From NCBI GenBank assembly GCA_030622115.1, contig JAUXGN010000009.1, forward strand, positions 1 through 64,000: 64,000 nucleotides of DNA. Reading direction: 5' to 3'. The number at the start of each line of letters is the position of its first letter. The first letter of the stretch is position 1. Below, in pieces: positions 7,593 to 15,795 of the stretch. The notes below the pieces were generated by a model, which saw only the letters and a program-made list of their open reading frames with translations, was not told where the DNA came from and ran no database searches. This stretch comes from Candidatus Eiseniibacteriota bacterium (GTDB lineage Bacteria; Joyebacterota; Joyebacteria; Joyebacterales; Joyebacteraceae). The translations under genes and the position numbers were made by a program.

Positions 7593-10355
7593 ATGAGGGC
7601 AACTGATGGTCTGAGAAGGTCAACCGCGGTTCTGGTGACCGTCGCTGTCGTGCTTGTGGCGGGCTTCGTGCCCGCTCATGCCCAGACCGCCATCCTCATC
7701 TCCGAGATGTGTGACCCGCACCAGAACTACCTGACTGACCGGTTCATCGAGATCTATAACGCGGGGCCCACGACCGTCGATCTGACCGACTGGACGCTCG
7801 TGGCCGTAGGGAACTCCGGCGATGTTTTCTCGTGGCCCCTCTCCGGGTCGATCGATCCAGGCGAAGCTCTGGTCGCGGGAGACGAGACGACGGTCATTGT
7901 GTTTCAGGTCGACTTCCCGCTGGAAGCATGGTCGAGCAACAACAGCCTTTGGAATGGGAAGGTGGGGGACGGGGCCAAGCTTCTCAACGCCGGTTCAGTT
8001 GTCGTCGACTACGCCGTCGTGACCGGAACGCACTTCGAGAACGAAGACTACGTGCGCAACGAAGGCATCGTGCTCCCGAACACGTCCTACGATCAGTCGG
8101 AGTGGACGGCGACTCCGGCGTCCTACCCGACGGACGGAACGCCCGGCACGCATTTCACCACGACACCACCTCCCGGACCGACGATCGTGAACATCGTAAC
8201 GGACCCCGAGGCGCCGCTTCCCGGCGAGCCGGTTGATGTTGCAGCGGACGTCTCCGACACCGTTGCCATCACATCCGTCTCTCTCTTCTGGGGAACCTCT
8301 CCTCTCTCGCTGACGAACGAGATCGCCATGTCGCTCGACGCGGGCGACACCTACGACACCGACACCTCCATTCCGGCCCAGTCCGCCGGCATCACCGTCT
8401 ACTTCAAGGTCCAGGCAATCAACGATCTGCCGGGAACGAGCGTCTCCGACGTCGAGAGCTACTCGCTTCCGTACACACTCACGATCGCCGAGATCCAGGG
8501 AGGCGGATCCTCATCACCCTACGACGGCTACGCTGCGATCACTTCCGGGGTCGTGACCGGGCGCTACAACTCGTACTTCACACTTCAGGACGGCACAGGC
8601 GCCCGTAGCGGCGTGTGGGCGAGGGGTCTTGCTGCGCCCACAGTCGGTGACACGGTTACCATCAGAGGGACCGTGACGGAGAGCGACGGCTTGAACACCG
8701 GCAACACCTTCATCGTGAGCGCCAACGTGCAGAGCTCCGCACCGGCAGCAGTAGTACCGACCGCAATCGTTGTCACGACGCTCGCGCTCTCGTCGGAGGA
8801 TTACGAGGGTGTGCTTGTGATGGTGGATGATGCCGAGTGCACGAACACGACTCTCGGCTCAGGAGAATGGGAGATAGACGACGGCAGTGGCGCCGGCCTC
8901 GTCGACGATCTTGGATACGCGTTCACGCCGACACTGGGAACGGTCTACGATGTTACCGGTCCGCTCGCGTACCGCGACAGCGGCTTCAAACTCGAGCCGC
9001 GTGATGCGGCCGACATCGTGTGGGCAGGTGACAACGCCGCACCCGAACTCTTCCAGGTCTACGCGACCGACGAGGCAACCGTGCTCGTGACCTTTACGGA
9101 GGATGTCGACGAGACGACCGCCGGAACGGTCACCAACTACACGATCGATGGCCTGACCATCAGCAATGCCGTGCGGGATGCATCGAATCACGACCAGGTC
9201 ATGCTCACCGTGTCTGCCATGTCGCCCATCAACTACACGCTCATTGTTGACGGTGTTGAGGACCTCTACTCGAACGCGATGGACAATGTGAGCTACAACT
9301 TCGACTACGTCGACATCACCATCCCTGCCGGCTACTACGACAGCGCCGAGGGACTGCTTGGTGAATCTCTGCAGGCGGCCCTTCACGCGATCATCGACAA
9401 CCACGCTGTCCAGACCTACCAGTACTCGTGGATAGCCTTCAGGAGCACCGACGACAAGCCCAACGGAAAGGTCTGGGACATGTACTCCGACGTTCCGGGT
9501 GGCGTGCCGCCCTACGAGTACACGTTCGGCATCGATGAGGGCGGAGTCGGTGGTGTGGAGGGCACCGGGTACAATCGCGAGCACTCGTGGCCCAGCAGCT
9601 GGTACGGGGGAGAGGTGTACCCGATGTACTCCGACCTGTTCATGATCTACCCGACCGACAACTTTGTGAACAATCAGCGCGGTTCCGATCCATACGGCGA
9701 GGTGGACTCGCCGAGCTGGACCTCCTTGAACGGGAGCAAGAGGGGTAACTGCTCGTACTCGGGCTACTCCGGTATCGCGTTCGAACCGATCGATGCGTAC
9801 AAGGGAGATTTCGCGCGGACATATCTCTACGTGACCTCACGCTACTATTCGGAGGACGCCGCATGGCCCGGGAGTGCCATGACCGACGGGGCTGATCTTC
9901 TGCCGTGGGCCGCCGACATGCTGCTCGAGTGGCACGTTGATGACCCGGTGAGCCGGAAGGAACTTGAGCGGAACGGAACCATCTATGCGATACAAGGGAA
10001 CCGCAACCCGTTCATCGACAGACCCGATTTCGCAGCTGCCTTGTATGTGACGACAGGCGTGGACGAGTTCGCGGAGCCGACGTTCACCCTTCACCAGAAC
10101 GCGCCGAATCCATTCAACCCGACGACGACCCTGAGCTTCTCGTTGTCCGCAGGTGCGGTCGTGGAGCTTTCCGTCCACGATGTCAGCGGGAGACACGTCA
10201 CAACGCTCGCGTCAGGCGAATTTGTCGCGGGGCGTCACGAAATCGTCTGGGACGGCCGGGACGCTGGTGGAGGCAAGGCCGCATCCGGTATCTACTTGTA
10301 CAGCTTGAAGATAGGGGGATCACACGAGCGCCGGAAGATGGTGCTTCTGAAGTGA
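7593..10355 (+). CDS. Secreted endonuclease I with lamin-tail domain and FlgD-like C terminus
   Basis: A 920-residue exported nuclease. A signal peptide ends near PAHAQ. A lamin-tail domain follows (ILISEMCDPHQNYLTDRFIEIYN, ~35-165), then Ig-like and OB-like regions (~200-480; SGVVTGRYNSYFTLQDGTG). Next comes an endonuclease I domain (~590-850) with the metal-finger core YNREHSWPSSW (His664) and YPTDNFVNNQRGSDPYGEV, as in EndA-type periplasmic nucleases. A FlgD-like sorting domain ends it (APNPFNPTTTLSF, VHDVSGRHVTTL, RKMVLLK). Active-site residues appear intact, so it should cut DNA or RNA outside the cell, probably for nutrient scavenging. The ATG follows AAAGGGG. It stands alone with its own extended -10 promoter. 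Confidence 0.92.
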   Translation: MRATDGLRRSTAVLVTVAVVLVAGFVPAHAQTAILISEMCDPHQNYLTDRFIEIYNAGPTTVDLTDWTLVAVGNSGDVFSWPLSGSIDPGEALVAGDETTVIVFQVDFPLEAWSSNNSLWNGKVGDGAKLLNAGSVVVDYAVVTGTHFENEDYVRNEGIVLPNTSYDQSEWTATPASYPTDGTPGTHFTTTPPPGPTIVNIVTDPEAPLPGEPVDVAADVSDTVAITSVSLFWGTSPLSLTNEIAMSLDAGDTYDTDTSIPAQSAGITVYFKVQAINDLPGTSVSDVESYSLPYTLTIAEIQGGGSSSPYDGYAAITSGVVTGRYNSYFTLQDGTGARSGVWARGLAAPTVGDTVTIRGTVTESDGLNTGNTFIVSANVQSSAPAAVVPTAIVVTTLALSSEDYEGVLVMVDDAECTNTTLGSGEWEIDDGSGAGLVDDLGYAFTPTLGTVYDVTGPLAYRDSGFKLEPRDAADIVWAGDNAAPELFQVYATDEATVLVTFTEDVDETTAGTVTNYTIDGLTISNAVRDASNHDQVMLTVSAMSPINYTLIVDGVEDLYSNAMDNVSYNFDYVDITIPAGYYDSAEGLLGESLQAALHAIIDNHAVQTYQYSWIAFRSTDDKPNGKVWDMYSDVPGGVPPYEYTFGIDEGGVGGVEGTGYNREHSWPSSWYGGEVYPMYSDLFMIYPTDNFVNNQRGSDPYGEVDSPSWTSLNGSKRGNCSYSGYSGIAFEPIDAYKGDFARTYLYVTSRYYSEDAAWPGSAMTDGADLLPWAADMLLEWHVDDPVSRKELERNGTIYAIQGNRNPFIDRPDFAAALYVTTGVDEFAEPTFTLHQNAPNPFNPTTTLSFSLSAGAVVELSVHDVSGRHVTTLASGEFVAGRHEIVWDGRDAGGGKAASGIYLYSLKIGGSHERRKMVLLK

Positions 10356-10412
10356 TTTCGAGCGGTTTGTCACGATTTCAGGCCCTTGCGGCATGGGGCG
10401 CCAAGATTGAGC

Positions 10413-10441
10413 TTGACGCAGCGGGTCCTTTCAGTTATGCT
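10413..10441 (+). promoter_or_regulatory. Sigma-70 type promoter of second cold-shock gene
   Basis: TTGACG (10413-10418) and TATGCT (10436-10441) are 17 bases apart, matching the first cold-shock promoter in spacing and upstream context. The transcript should begin near 10448. Confidence 0.75.
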
Positions 10442-10447
10442 GTTCGT

Positions 10448-10721
10448 TAGCAGAGGCGACCATGTTGGTATGTTGACATACCCTGAGACTCTTAGGAGGG
10501 ACTTGGCGCAGACGCCGGTTCCTTTTTTGTGTTTCAAGGGCGCCATGAGGTGCTCGGGGATGTGGAGCGGTGCTGGCGGTCGGCGATGGTGCCACCTGCA
10601 GGGGCGAATGGACCCCGTAATGAAGAAAGTCGGACGGTCGGATGAAACCCGGTCCCCGGCAAGACGATCGTCGGTGCAAGGGATTATCCCTTCCTGGCGA
10701 GATCAAGAGAGGTAGCAGACA
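10448..10721 (+). promoter_or_regulatory. Conserved structured 5' leader of cold-shock gene (copy 2)
   Basis: Homologous to 2098-2316 but about 55 nt longer, because of an insertion between GGGCGCCA and CCACCTGCA. The distal stem pairs TCGTCGG with CTGGCGA using two G-U pairs in place of the Watson-Crick pairs of copy 1, and the inner helix is AAGGG/CCCTT around ATTAT. These changes keep the fold, which supports selection on RNA structure. The stem again ends just before GAGATCAAGAGAGG, the ribosome site, so melting or refolding could control initiation. Confidence 0.6.
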
Positions 10722-10937
10722 GTGAGTACGACAGGAACAGTGAAGTGGTTCAATGACAGCAAGGGCTTTGGCTTCATCTCATTGGAAGATGGGTCGAAGG
10801 ACGTTTTCGTGCATCACTCCGCGATCCAGGGCGGCGACGAGTTCAAGACGCTGAACGAAGGCGACCACGTGCAGTTCGACGTTGTCGCGGGCGAGAAGGG
10901 CCCGGCGGCCGAGAACGTTGTAAAGATCGAAGCCTAG
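10722..10937 (+). CDS. csp: Cold-shock domain protein (copy 2)
   Basis: A 71-residue cold-shock domain beginning with GTG after AGAGAGG. It keeps [11 protein letters not shown] and DVFVHHS, the aromatic nucleic-acid-binding surface of the family. It differs from copy 1 at scattered positions (for example TVKW for IVKW and SLED for TPED) and at the C terminus (VVKIEA for VVRSQA). Promoter, leader, GTG start and gene have all been duplicated together, and the two copies lie 8.4 kb apart in direct orientation. It probably acts as an RNA chaperone. A strong intrinsic terminator follows directly. Confidence 0.95.
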   Translation: MSTTGTVKWFNDSKGFGFISLEDGSKDVFVHHSAIQGGDEFKTLNEGDHVQFDVVAGEKGPAAENVVKIEA

Positions 10938-10968
10938 CTGCGGTCTGACCGCAGATCAGCATGAGGCA

Positions 10969-11001
10969 CAGGGCCACCCCGATGGGGTGGCCCTGTTTTT
11001 T
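10969..11001 (+). terminator. Strong intrinsic terminator
   Basis: A perfect 12-base stem (CAGGGCCACCCC with GGGGTGGCCCTG, loop GAT) is followed directly by six Ts at 10996-11001. It ends the second cold-shock transcript. Confidence 0.92.
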
Positions 11002-11111
11002 GCGTCCCAGGGTGGTGAAACCCCGCCCGTGCACCATCCTCTTCCAGGGGTCAAGACAGCGTTCCGTTGTCTGCGCGCCCGGCCCAAGTTGGCGGAGCTG
11101 GCCCGGTTCAG

Positions 11112-11510
11112 GTGTCCGACCGCATCCTGTCGCTCGAGTATGCCTTTTTTCAGGGGGGTCAATACAACTACTGGGGGAGTCTCTTCGTTGCTCTGGCCTA
11201 CGTTTCCCTGATCATGCTTCTCACGAAGAGCAATCCGCGAGGTCGTGTCTCAGCGAGACTCGCGGCCGTCGGAAGGACGGCCTTTACGAACTACCTCATG
11301 CAGACTGTCATTTGCACAACGATATTCTATGGGCACGGGTTCGGGTTTCTCGGAACCGTTGAGCGCTCGGTACAGATTCTGATCGTTCCTGCGGTGTGCG
11401 TATTCCAGATCTGGTTCTCCACCTTCTGGCTTGAACGCTTTCGATTCGGTCCTGCCGAGTGGGTCTGGCGTAGCCTGACATACATGAAGCGGCAGCCGAT
11501 GCGGCTGTAG
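11112..11510 (+). pseudogene. DUF418 (YeiB-type) membrane protein, C-terminal remnant
   Basis: Only about 132 residues remain of a family whose members are usually near 400. The visible part is the characteristic end: YNYWGSLFVALAY, GRTAFTNYLMQTVICTTIF, GFGFLGTVERSVQIL, then the WLERFRFGPAEWVWRSLTY signature and RQPM at the terminus. The N-terminal transmembrane region is absent and the upstream bases are not in frame. There is no ribosome site at the first usable start. It is probably the broken end of an acyltransferase-like membrane protein. The family call is confident; non-function is inferred from truncation. Confidence 0.75.
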
Positions 11511-11557
11511 CCAGGTCTGCAGATCCAGGGTTCCGTAGCTGTCCGCTCCGGAACGAG

Positions 11558-11591
11558 GGACGCCCCCCAGGCTTGTGCCTGGGGGGCGTCC
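11558..11591. terminator. Perfect 15-base hairpin between gene ends
   Basis: GGACGCCCCCCAGGC (11558-11572) is the exact reverse complement of 11577-11591, with loop TTGT. It lies between the DUF418 remnant and the convergent gene ending at 11674. No T-run follows on either strand, so it may act as a transcript-end stabiliser or bidirectional terminator. Confidence 0.55.
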
Positions 11592-11673
11592 GATACTCCG
11601 CCGCGATTTCGTGCGGGAGGCGGCAGGATGCTGCTCGTTCCTTCGAACACATGGAACGGCCGGGCCCTGTCCG

Positions 11674-12471
11674 CTACCTGTACAGGGCCTTGACGCTCGT
11701 CCAGCTCGCGCTTTCAACCGGCGTTGTGTGCGCGCCTTCGATGATGAACGGGAGGCCTTGACCGTAGCCGTCGTCGTCTATGTAGGCCCAAGTGACTGTG
11801 TCGTCCACCGATTGCCACGCGTCGCCGGTATTGCCCTGGTTCCAGATCACGATGGGCGGAGCCCACGGGCCGGAGGTCAGAGTGCCGTCGGCCTGCCATA
11901 TGACGTAGTAGGTTCCCGGGCCGAGCGTTACCAGCACATCACATATGTTGGCCATGATCGGGCGATTCGTGCCGCCCGGGGCCGACTCGAGAGTTCGGTA
12001 CACCCCTGACCAGGCGGTTCCACTGAGCACGTCGGTCACCATATCGCCGAAGACAATCGTCGATGTCGGTTCGAACGGCGGACCGTCATAGATCAGAACG
12101 CGGTAGGCGGTGATCGTCGATGCCAGCGTGCTTCCTGTCTGATAGGCGAAGAATGTCATCGTCTCGATGTCCCACGTGTCGCCCACAGGTATTGTGAAAT
12201 CATCGGCCAGCCAGTTCTGGTATTCGAACTGATGTCCGTACCCATACATCCCCATGCCAAGGGTTGTGTTCTGAAGCATCGACTGGTCGGGTGCGAAGTT
12301 CATGATGGGGCCGTTGTCCCACAGGACGTCGCGGGCGCCCACCCAGACCACATCGGGATCATGTTGCTGATAGCCGGGTCCAGGAGAGAACCAGATGTTC
12401 TCATGACTCATCTCTGCCATCACGGGAACGAGGAGCGCGAAAACGAGAACTGCAGCAAGCAGTGCACGCAT
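11674..12471 (-). CDS. Exported protein of unknown function with SWG-type C-terminal tail
   Basis: A 265-residue protein with a signal peptide (RALLAAVLVFALLVPVMA). The body is rich in beta-strand patterns and aromatic residues (NWLADDFTIPVGDTWDIETMTFFAYQ, IYDGPPFEPTSTIVFGD, GTYYVIWQADGTL), resembling the carbohydrate-binding-like beta-sandwiches common in Eisenbacteria-like secretomes. I cannot name the family. It ends TTPVESASWTSVKALYR, a variant of the tail shared by five other loci here, with Thr in place of the usual Gly. The ATG follows AAGGGAG at good spacing. No enzyme motif is visible. The tail suggests surface placement, which is an inference. Confidence 0.8.
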   Translation of the reverse strand: MRALLAAVLVFALLVPVMAEMSHENIWFSPGPGYQQHDPDVVWVGARDVLWDNGPIMNFAPDQSMLQNTTLGMGMYGYGHQFEYQNWLADDFTIPVGDTWDIETMTFFAYQTGSTLASTITAYRVLIYDGPPFEPTSTIVFGDMVTDVLSGTAWSGVYRTLESAPGGTNRPIMANICDVLVTLGPGTYYVIWQADGTLTSGPWAPPIVIWNQGNTGDAWQSVDDTVTWAYIDDDGYGQGLPFIIEGAHTTPVESASWTSVKALYR

Positions 12472-12804
12472 TGTAGTCTCCCTTCGTGCCTGGCGGCACG
12501 ACTTATCCTACGCCTCAGGGGGCACGCGACGCGATGCAGCGAGCGGACCCGTCCGCGCGTGACAGGCTCCCGCACCTTCGCCTGGTCACCTTCGCATCCG
12601 AGTCTGTTGAGTGAATGAGCCCGCTCCGCTACCCCCCACCAATGGTCAGCGAGGGAAGTATCCCACACCACAATGCACGATGCAAACACAGAATGATTGT
12701 CACCCGGTCTGCCGGCCAGATCCTTCTCTGCCGGACGGGATACGCTTGTCTTCTGCTCAGTGGCCCAGTTCGCTGTGGTTGCCGGTGGTTCCTCGACGCC
12801 GGCG
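12472..12804. other. Divergent intergenic region without a gene
   Basis: Several overlapping frames on both strands lack ribosome sites and have unlikely residue composition. A possible minus-strand -10 (GATACT, within the 12655-12665 area) could serve the exported gene starting at 12471. Nothing else is recognisable. Confidence 0.4.
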
Positions 12805-12834
12805 TTGGCGGAGCGGCGCCGAATGTGGTAGGAC
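12805..12834 (+). promoter_or_regulatory. Probable serpin promoter
   Basis: TTGGCG (12805-12810), an 18-base spacer, then TAGGAC (12829-12834), preceded by TGTGG. The -10 hexamer is poor, but the TGTGGTA context matches other promoters in this window. Confidence 0.4.
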
Positions 12835-12904
12835 TGTGTCATACTGATTGACAGAGCGGTGCCGCGAGAACGAACGGTCCTGAGACGATAGCTGGAGGCG
12901 TATC

Positions 12905-14182
12905 ATGAGATTGGTGAGACGATCCATTACGGTCGTGGTCCTCGCGGCCGCCGGGATCATCATAGTCACGGGCGCCGCGTGCAACGCGACGCCTTCGACT
13001 GAGGAACAAACGCCGCAGGCAGACGCTATCGATGCTGCGGTTCTTGCCGAGGGCGGCAACGAGTTCGGCCTCGACCTCTATTCGCGCCTCAAGGGTGACG
13101 GCAATCTCTTCTTTTCACCGTACAGCCTCTCGACGGCGCTCACGATGACGTGGACGGGGGCGAGGGAGAACACGGCGGCTGAGATGGCGGCGGTTCTCCA
13201 CCTGCCGGTCGAGGGCGCAGCCATGCACACGCACCCGGCACGCGACGCTGTCGCAGCTGCGTCGGGTGCGCTCGAGCAGTCGCTTCTGGCATCGCCCGAT
13301 GAACGGGGATACGAGCTTCGCGTCGCCAACGCGCTCTGGGGGCAGGAGGGATACCGGTTCCTCAGCGAGTTCACAGAGAGGCTCGATGCGCACTACGGCG
13401 CCGGCATGAACCATGTTGACTTCGTGGGCGATGCGGAGGGCGCACGCATTACTATCAATGACTGGGCGGAGGACCAGACGAACGGTCGCATCGAGGGACT
13501 CATTCCGATCGGTTCGTTGGACGCCGCGACGGTTCTGGTGCTTACCAACGCCATCTACTTCAAGGGGACGTGGGCCGACCAGTTCTCAGAGGATTCGACA
13601 TACGAGGCCACATTCCACGGAACGTCGGGTGACTCGAAGGTCTCGATGATGACCCGGAAGGGCGATGTCGGGTACTTCGAGAACGATGATCTGCAGGCAA
13701 TTGAGATGCCGTACGAGGGCGGAGATCTGTCGATGATCGTGGTGCTGCCAAGAAAGGAGCTCCTTGGCGGGCTCGCGCGCATCGAGGGCGGGCTCACGAC
13801 TGAGCTCCTGAACTCCTGGGTGTTCGGGCTGCGCTCGCGCCAAGTGACCGTGCATGTGCCGAAGTTCGAGATGACGTGGGGGACCGTCGATGTCGCCCGG
13901 GATCTCGAGGCGCTTGGGATGCGGGATGCGTTCGGGGGCGGCGACTTCTCAGGCATGGATGGAACAAGAGATCTCTTCATCAGCAATGTGTTCCACAAGG
14001 CGTTCATTGCCGTGAACGAAGAGGGCAGCGAGGCTGCTGCCGCCACCGCTGTCGTAGTGGCGAGGAGTGCCATGCCCAGTGGGCTTGAGTTCCGCGCGGA
14101 TCGCCCGTTCATGTTTCTCATCAGGGACAACGCGTCGGGTGCGATCCTGTTCATGGGCAGAGTTGTGGAACTGAACGAGTGA
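12905..14182 (+). CDS. Serpin-family protease inhibitor, exported
   Basis: A 425-residue serpin. A hydrophobic N-terminal stretch ends in GAACNA, which could be a weak lipoprotein signal. The serpin fold runs from GNEFGLDLYSRL to GAILFMGRVVELN. Typical landmarks are NLFFSPYSLSTALTMTW, TNAIYFKGTWA and VPKFEMTW. The hinge EEGSEAAAATA has the small residues needed for loop insertion, so it should be inhibitory. Counting from the hinge by the antitrypsin pattern places P1-P1' at Ser-Ala in VARSAMP, with Arg at P2; one register shift would make Arg the P1 residue. The target is therefore uncertain (elastase-like or trypsin-like). Bacterial serpins are thought to defend against foreign proteases. 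Confidence 0.95.
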   Translation: MRLVRRSITVVVLAAAGIIIVTGAACNATPSTEEQTPQADAIDAAVLAEGGNEFGLDLYSRLKGDGNLFFSPYSLSTALTMTWTGARENTAAEMAAVLHLPVEGAAMHTHPARDAVAAASGALEQSLLASPDERGYELRVANALWGQEGYRFLSEFTERLDAHYGAGMNHVDFVGDAEGARITINDWAEDQTNGRIEGLIPIGSLDAATVLVLTNAIYFKGTWADQFSEDSTYEATFHGTSGDSKVSMMTRKGDVGYFENDDLQAIEMPYEGGDLSMIVVLPRKELLGGLARIEGGLTTELLNSWVFGLRSRQVTVHVPKFEMTWGTVDVARDLEALGMRDAFGGGDFSGMDGTRDLFISNVFHKAFIAVNEEGSEAAAATAVVVARSAMPSGLEFRADRPFMFLIRDNASGAILFMGRVVELNE

Positions 14183-14203
14183 TGAGCTGTGCGCGCCGTG
14201 TCG

Positions 14204-14209
14204 TATACT
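14204..14209 (+). promoter_or_regulatory. Possible -10 box for the DUF4126 gene
   Basis: TATACT lies about 95 bases before the GTG start at 14302, in the short gap after the serpin stop. No good -35 hexamer sits at the right distance, so the element is uncertain. Confidence 0.3.
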
Positions 14210-14301
14210 GAGCTCCAGGGTGTTCCCGGCGTCGAGCGCCCTGATTTCGCCTGTGTGCGAGGCAGCGTCTGTTTGCAGGCACGCCAAGGGAGGTTGGCGA
14301 A

Positions 14302-14862
14302 GTGGAACTTGCCCTTACTATCCTAGTCGGCATCGGTTTGGCCGCGGCGTGCGGCTTCCGGGTCTTCGTGCCGTTTCTGGTTATCAGCATCGCGGCGTTG
14401 AGCGGGCACATTGAGCTGGCGTCAGGCTTCGAGTGGATCGGCACCTACTACGCGCTCACCGCGCTCGTGCTTGCCACGGTTCTTGAGATACTGGCGTACT
14501 ACATTCCGTGGCTCGATAACCTGATGGACTCCATTGCCACACCGGCGGCCGTCGTAGCGGGGACGGTTATCACTGCGGCCGTCATAGGTGATATGTCGCC
14601 CTTTCTGCGCTGGTCTCTAGCCGTCATCGCGGGTGTAGGGGTCGCGGGTACCGTTCAGGGGATGATGGTCGCGCTTCGCGGCGCATCGACGGCTACGACT
14701 GGGGGGCTCGCGAACCCTGTTGTCTCGACAGGAGAGCTCGCCGGCGCAGTCGTAGCATCCGTTCTGGCAGTCATTCTTCCGATCGTTTCCGTGGCGCTCC
14801 TTGCGCTGATGTCGTTCGCCGGTGTCCGCCGGGTTCGTGGGGCAAGGGCGGGGGGGCAGTAG
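14302..14862 (+). CDS. DUF4126 family membrane protein
   Basis: A 186-residue integral membrane protein that starts with GTG after GGGAGG. It has about four to five hydrophobic segments (residues 4-32, 46-68, 80-100, 104-125, 150-175). The order matches DUF4126: an N-terminal LALTILVGIGLAAACGFRVFVP, a short soluble link with WLDNLMDSIATPAAVVAGT, and a TGGLANPVVSTGE loop before the last helices. The function of the family is not established. It is followed two bases later by the phosphoesterase gene, so the two are probably co-transcribed. Confidence 0.85.
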   Translation: MELALTILVGIGLAAACGFRVFVPFLVISIAALSGHIELASGFEWIGTYYALTALVLATVLEILAYYIPWLDNLMDSIATPAAVVAGTVITAAVIGDMSPFLRWSLAVIAGVGVAGTVQGMMVALRGASTATTGGLANPVVSTGELAGAVVASVLAVILPIVSVALLALMSFAGVRRVRGARAGGQ

Positions 14863-14864
14863 AC

Positions 14865-15719
14865 GTGCTCGTCTTCTTTACCTCCGACATGCACGGGAGG
14901 ATCGAGCAATACCAGCGGCTCTTCCGCTCGATTGCTGAGGAGCGCCCCGATGCGGTCCTACTCGGCGGCGATCTCTTGCCGATGCTGTTCGACTCAGGGG
15001 ATAGCGATATGGATGGGGATTTCGTGCGGGGCTTCCTGGCGGAGGGGTTCAGGCGGTTGCGGGACAGCCTCGGTTCGAGCTACCCGGAGGTTCTGCTCAT
15101 ACTTGGCAACGACGACCCACGGTTCGAGGAATCGGCTGTGATGGACGCCGCGTCGACCGGTGTGTGGCAATACATCCACAACAAACGAGTCGAACTCGGC
15201 GGGTTCTCCTTCTACGGTTACTCGTATGTGCCGCCGACTCCGTTTCTCCTCAAGGACTGGGAACGCTACGACGTGTCACGGTATGTCGATCCGGGCAGTG
15301 TCTCACCGGAAGAGGGCCGCCGCTCAGTTCCCGAAGACGCGCGCGTGACTCGCAACGCTACCATCCTCGATGACCTCAAGAAGCTTGCAGGCGCAGAGGA
15401 TCTCGAGCGATCCGTCTTCCTGTTCCACTCGCCGCCTCACCAGACCACGCTCGATCGGGCCGCGCTCGACGGCCGCATGGTCGACCATGTGCCTCTCGAT
15501 GTTCACATTGGGAGCATTGCGATCCGGCGGTTCATCGAGGACCGCCAGCCACTGATTACTCTGCACGGCCACGTGCACGAATCCGCCCGACTCATGGGTG
15601 AGTGGCACGACCGCATCGGTCGAACACACCTCTACGGTGCGGCCCACGACGGGCCCGAACTCGCGCTCGTGCGATTCGATCCGAATGTTCCGGAGAAGGC
15701 GACCAGGGAACTGTTGTAG
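14865..15719 (+). CDS. Calcineurin-like metallophosphoesterase
   Basis: A 284-residue cytoplasmic enzyme starting with GTG two bases after the DUF4126 stop. All metal-binding blocks of the superfamily can be seen: SDMHG near residue 7 (D-x-H), LGGDLLP near 34, LGNDD near 85, FLFHSPPH near 187, and LHGHVHES near 230. The fold therefore keeps its two-metal centre and should hydrolyse a phosphomonoester or phosphodiester. The substrate cannot be predicted. It differs from classic bacterial phosphodiesterases in the long middle section (KDWERYDVSRYVDPG). It is convergent with the ATP-grasp gene that ends at 15796. Confidence 0.88.
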   Translation: MLVFFTSDMHGRIEQYQRLFRSIAEERPDAVLLGGDLLPMLFDSGDSDMDGDFVRGFLAEGFRRLRDSLGSSYPEVLLILGNDDPRFEESAVMDAASTGVWQYIHNKRVELGGFSFYGYSYVPPTPFLLKDWERYDVSRYVDPGSVSPEEGRRSVPEDARVTRNATILDDLKKLAGAEDLERSVFLFHSPPHQTTLDRAALDGRMVDHVPLDVHIGSIAIRRFIEDRQPLITLHGHVHESARLMGEWHDRIGRTHLYGAAHDGPELALVRFDPNVPEKATRELL

Positions 15720-15725
15720 GTCTTC

Positions 15726-15748
15726 TCGGGCCCGGGTTCATCCGGCCC
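15726..15748. terminator. Possible hairpin between convergent genes
   Basis: A short GC-rich inverted repeat (CGGGCC ... GGCCCG) lies between the phosphoesterase stop at 15719 and the convergent stop at 15796. There is no T-run, so it is a weak candidate. Confidence 0.3.
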
Positions 15749-15795
15749 GGCGGTCATCGGGGCTCCCTCAGATGACACTCACGGCCCGGCGGCGA

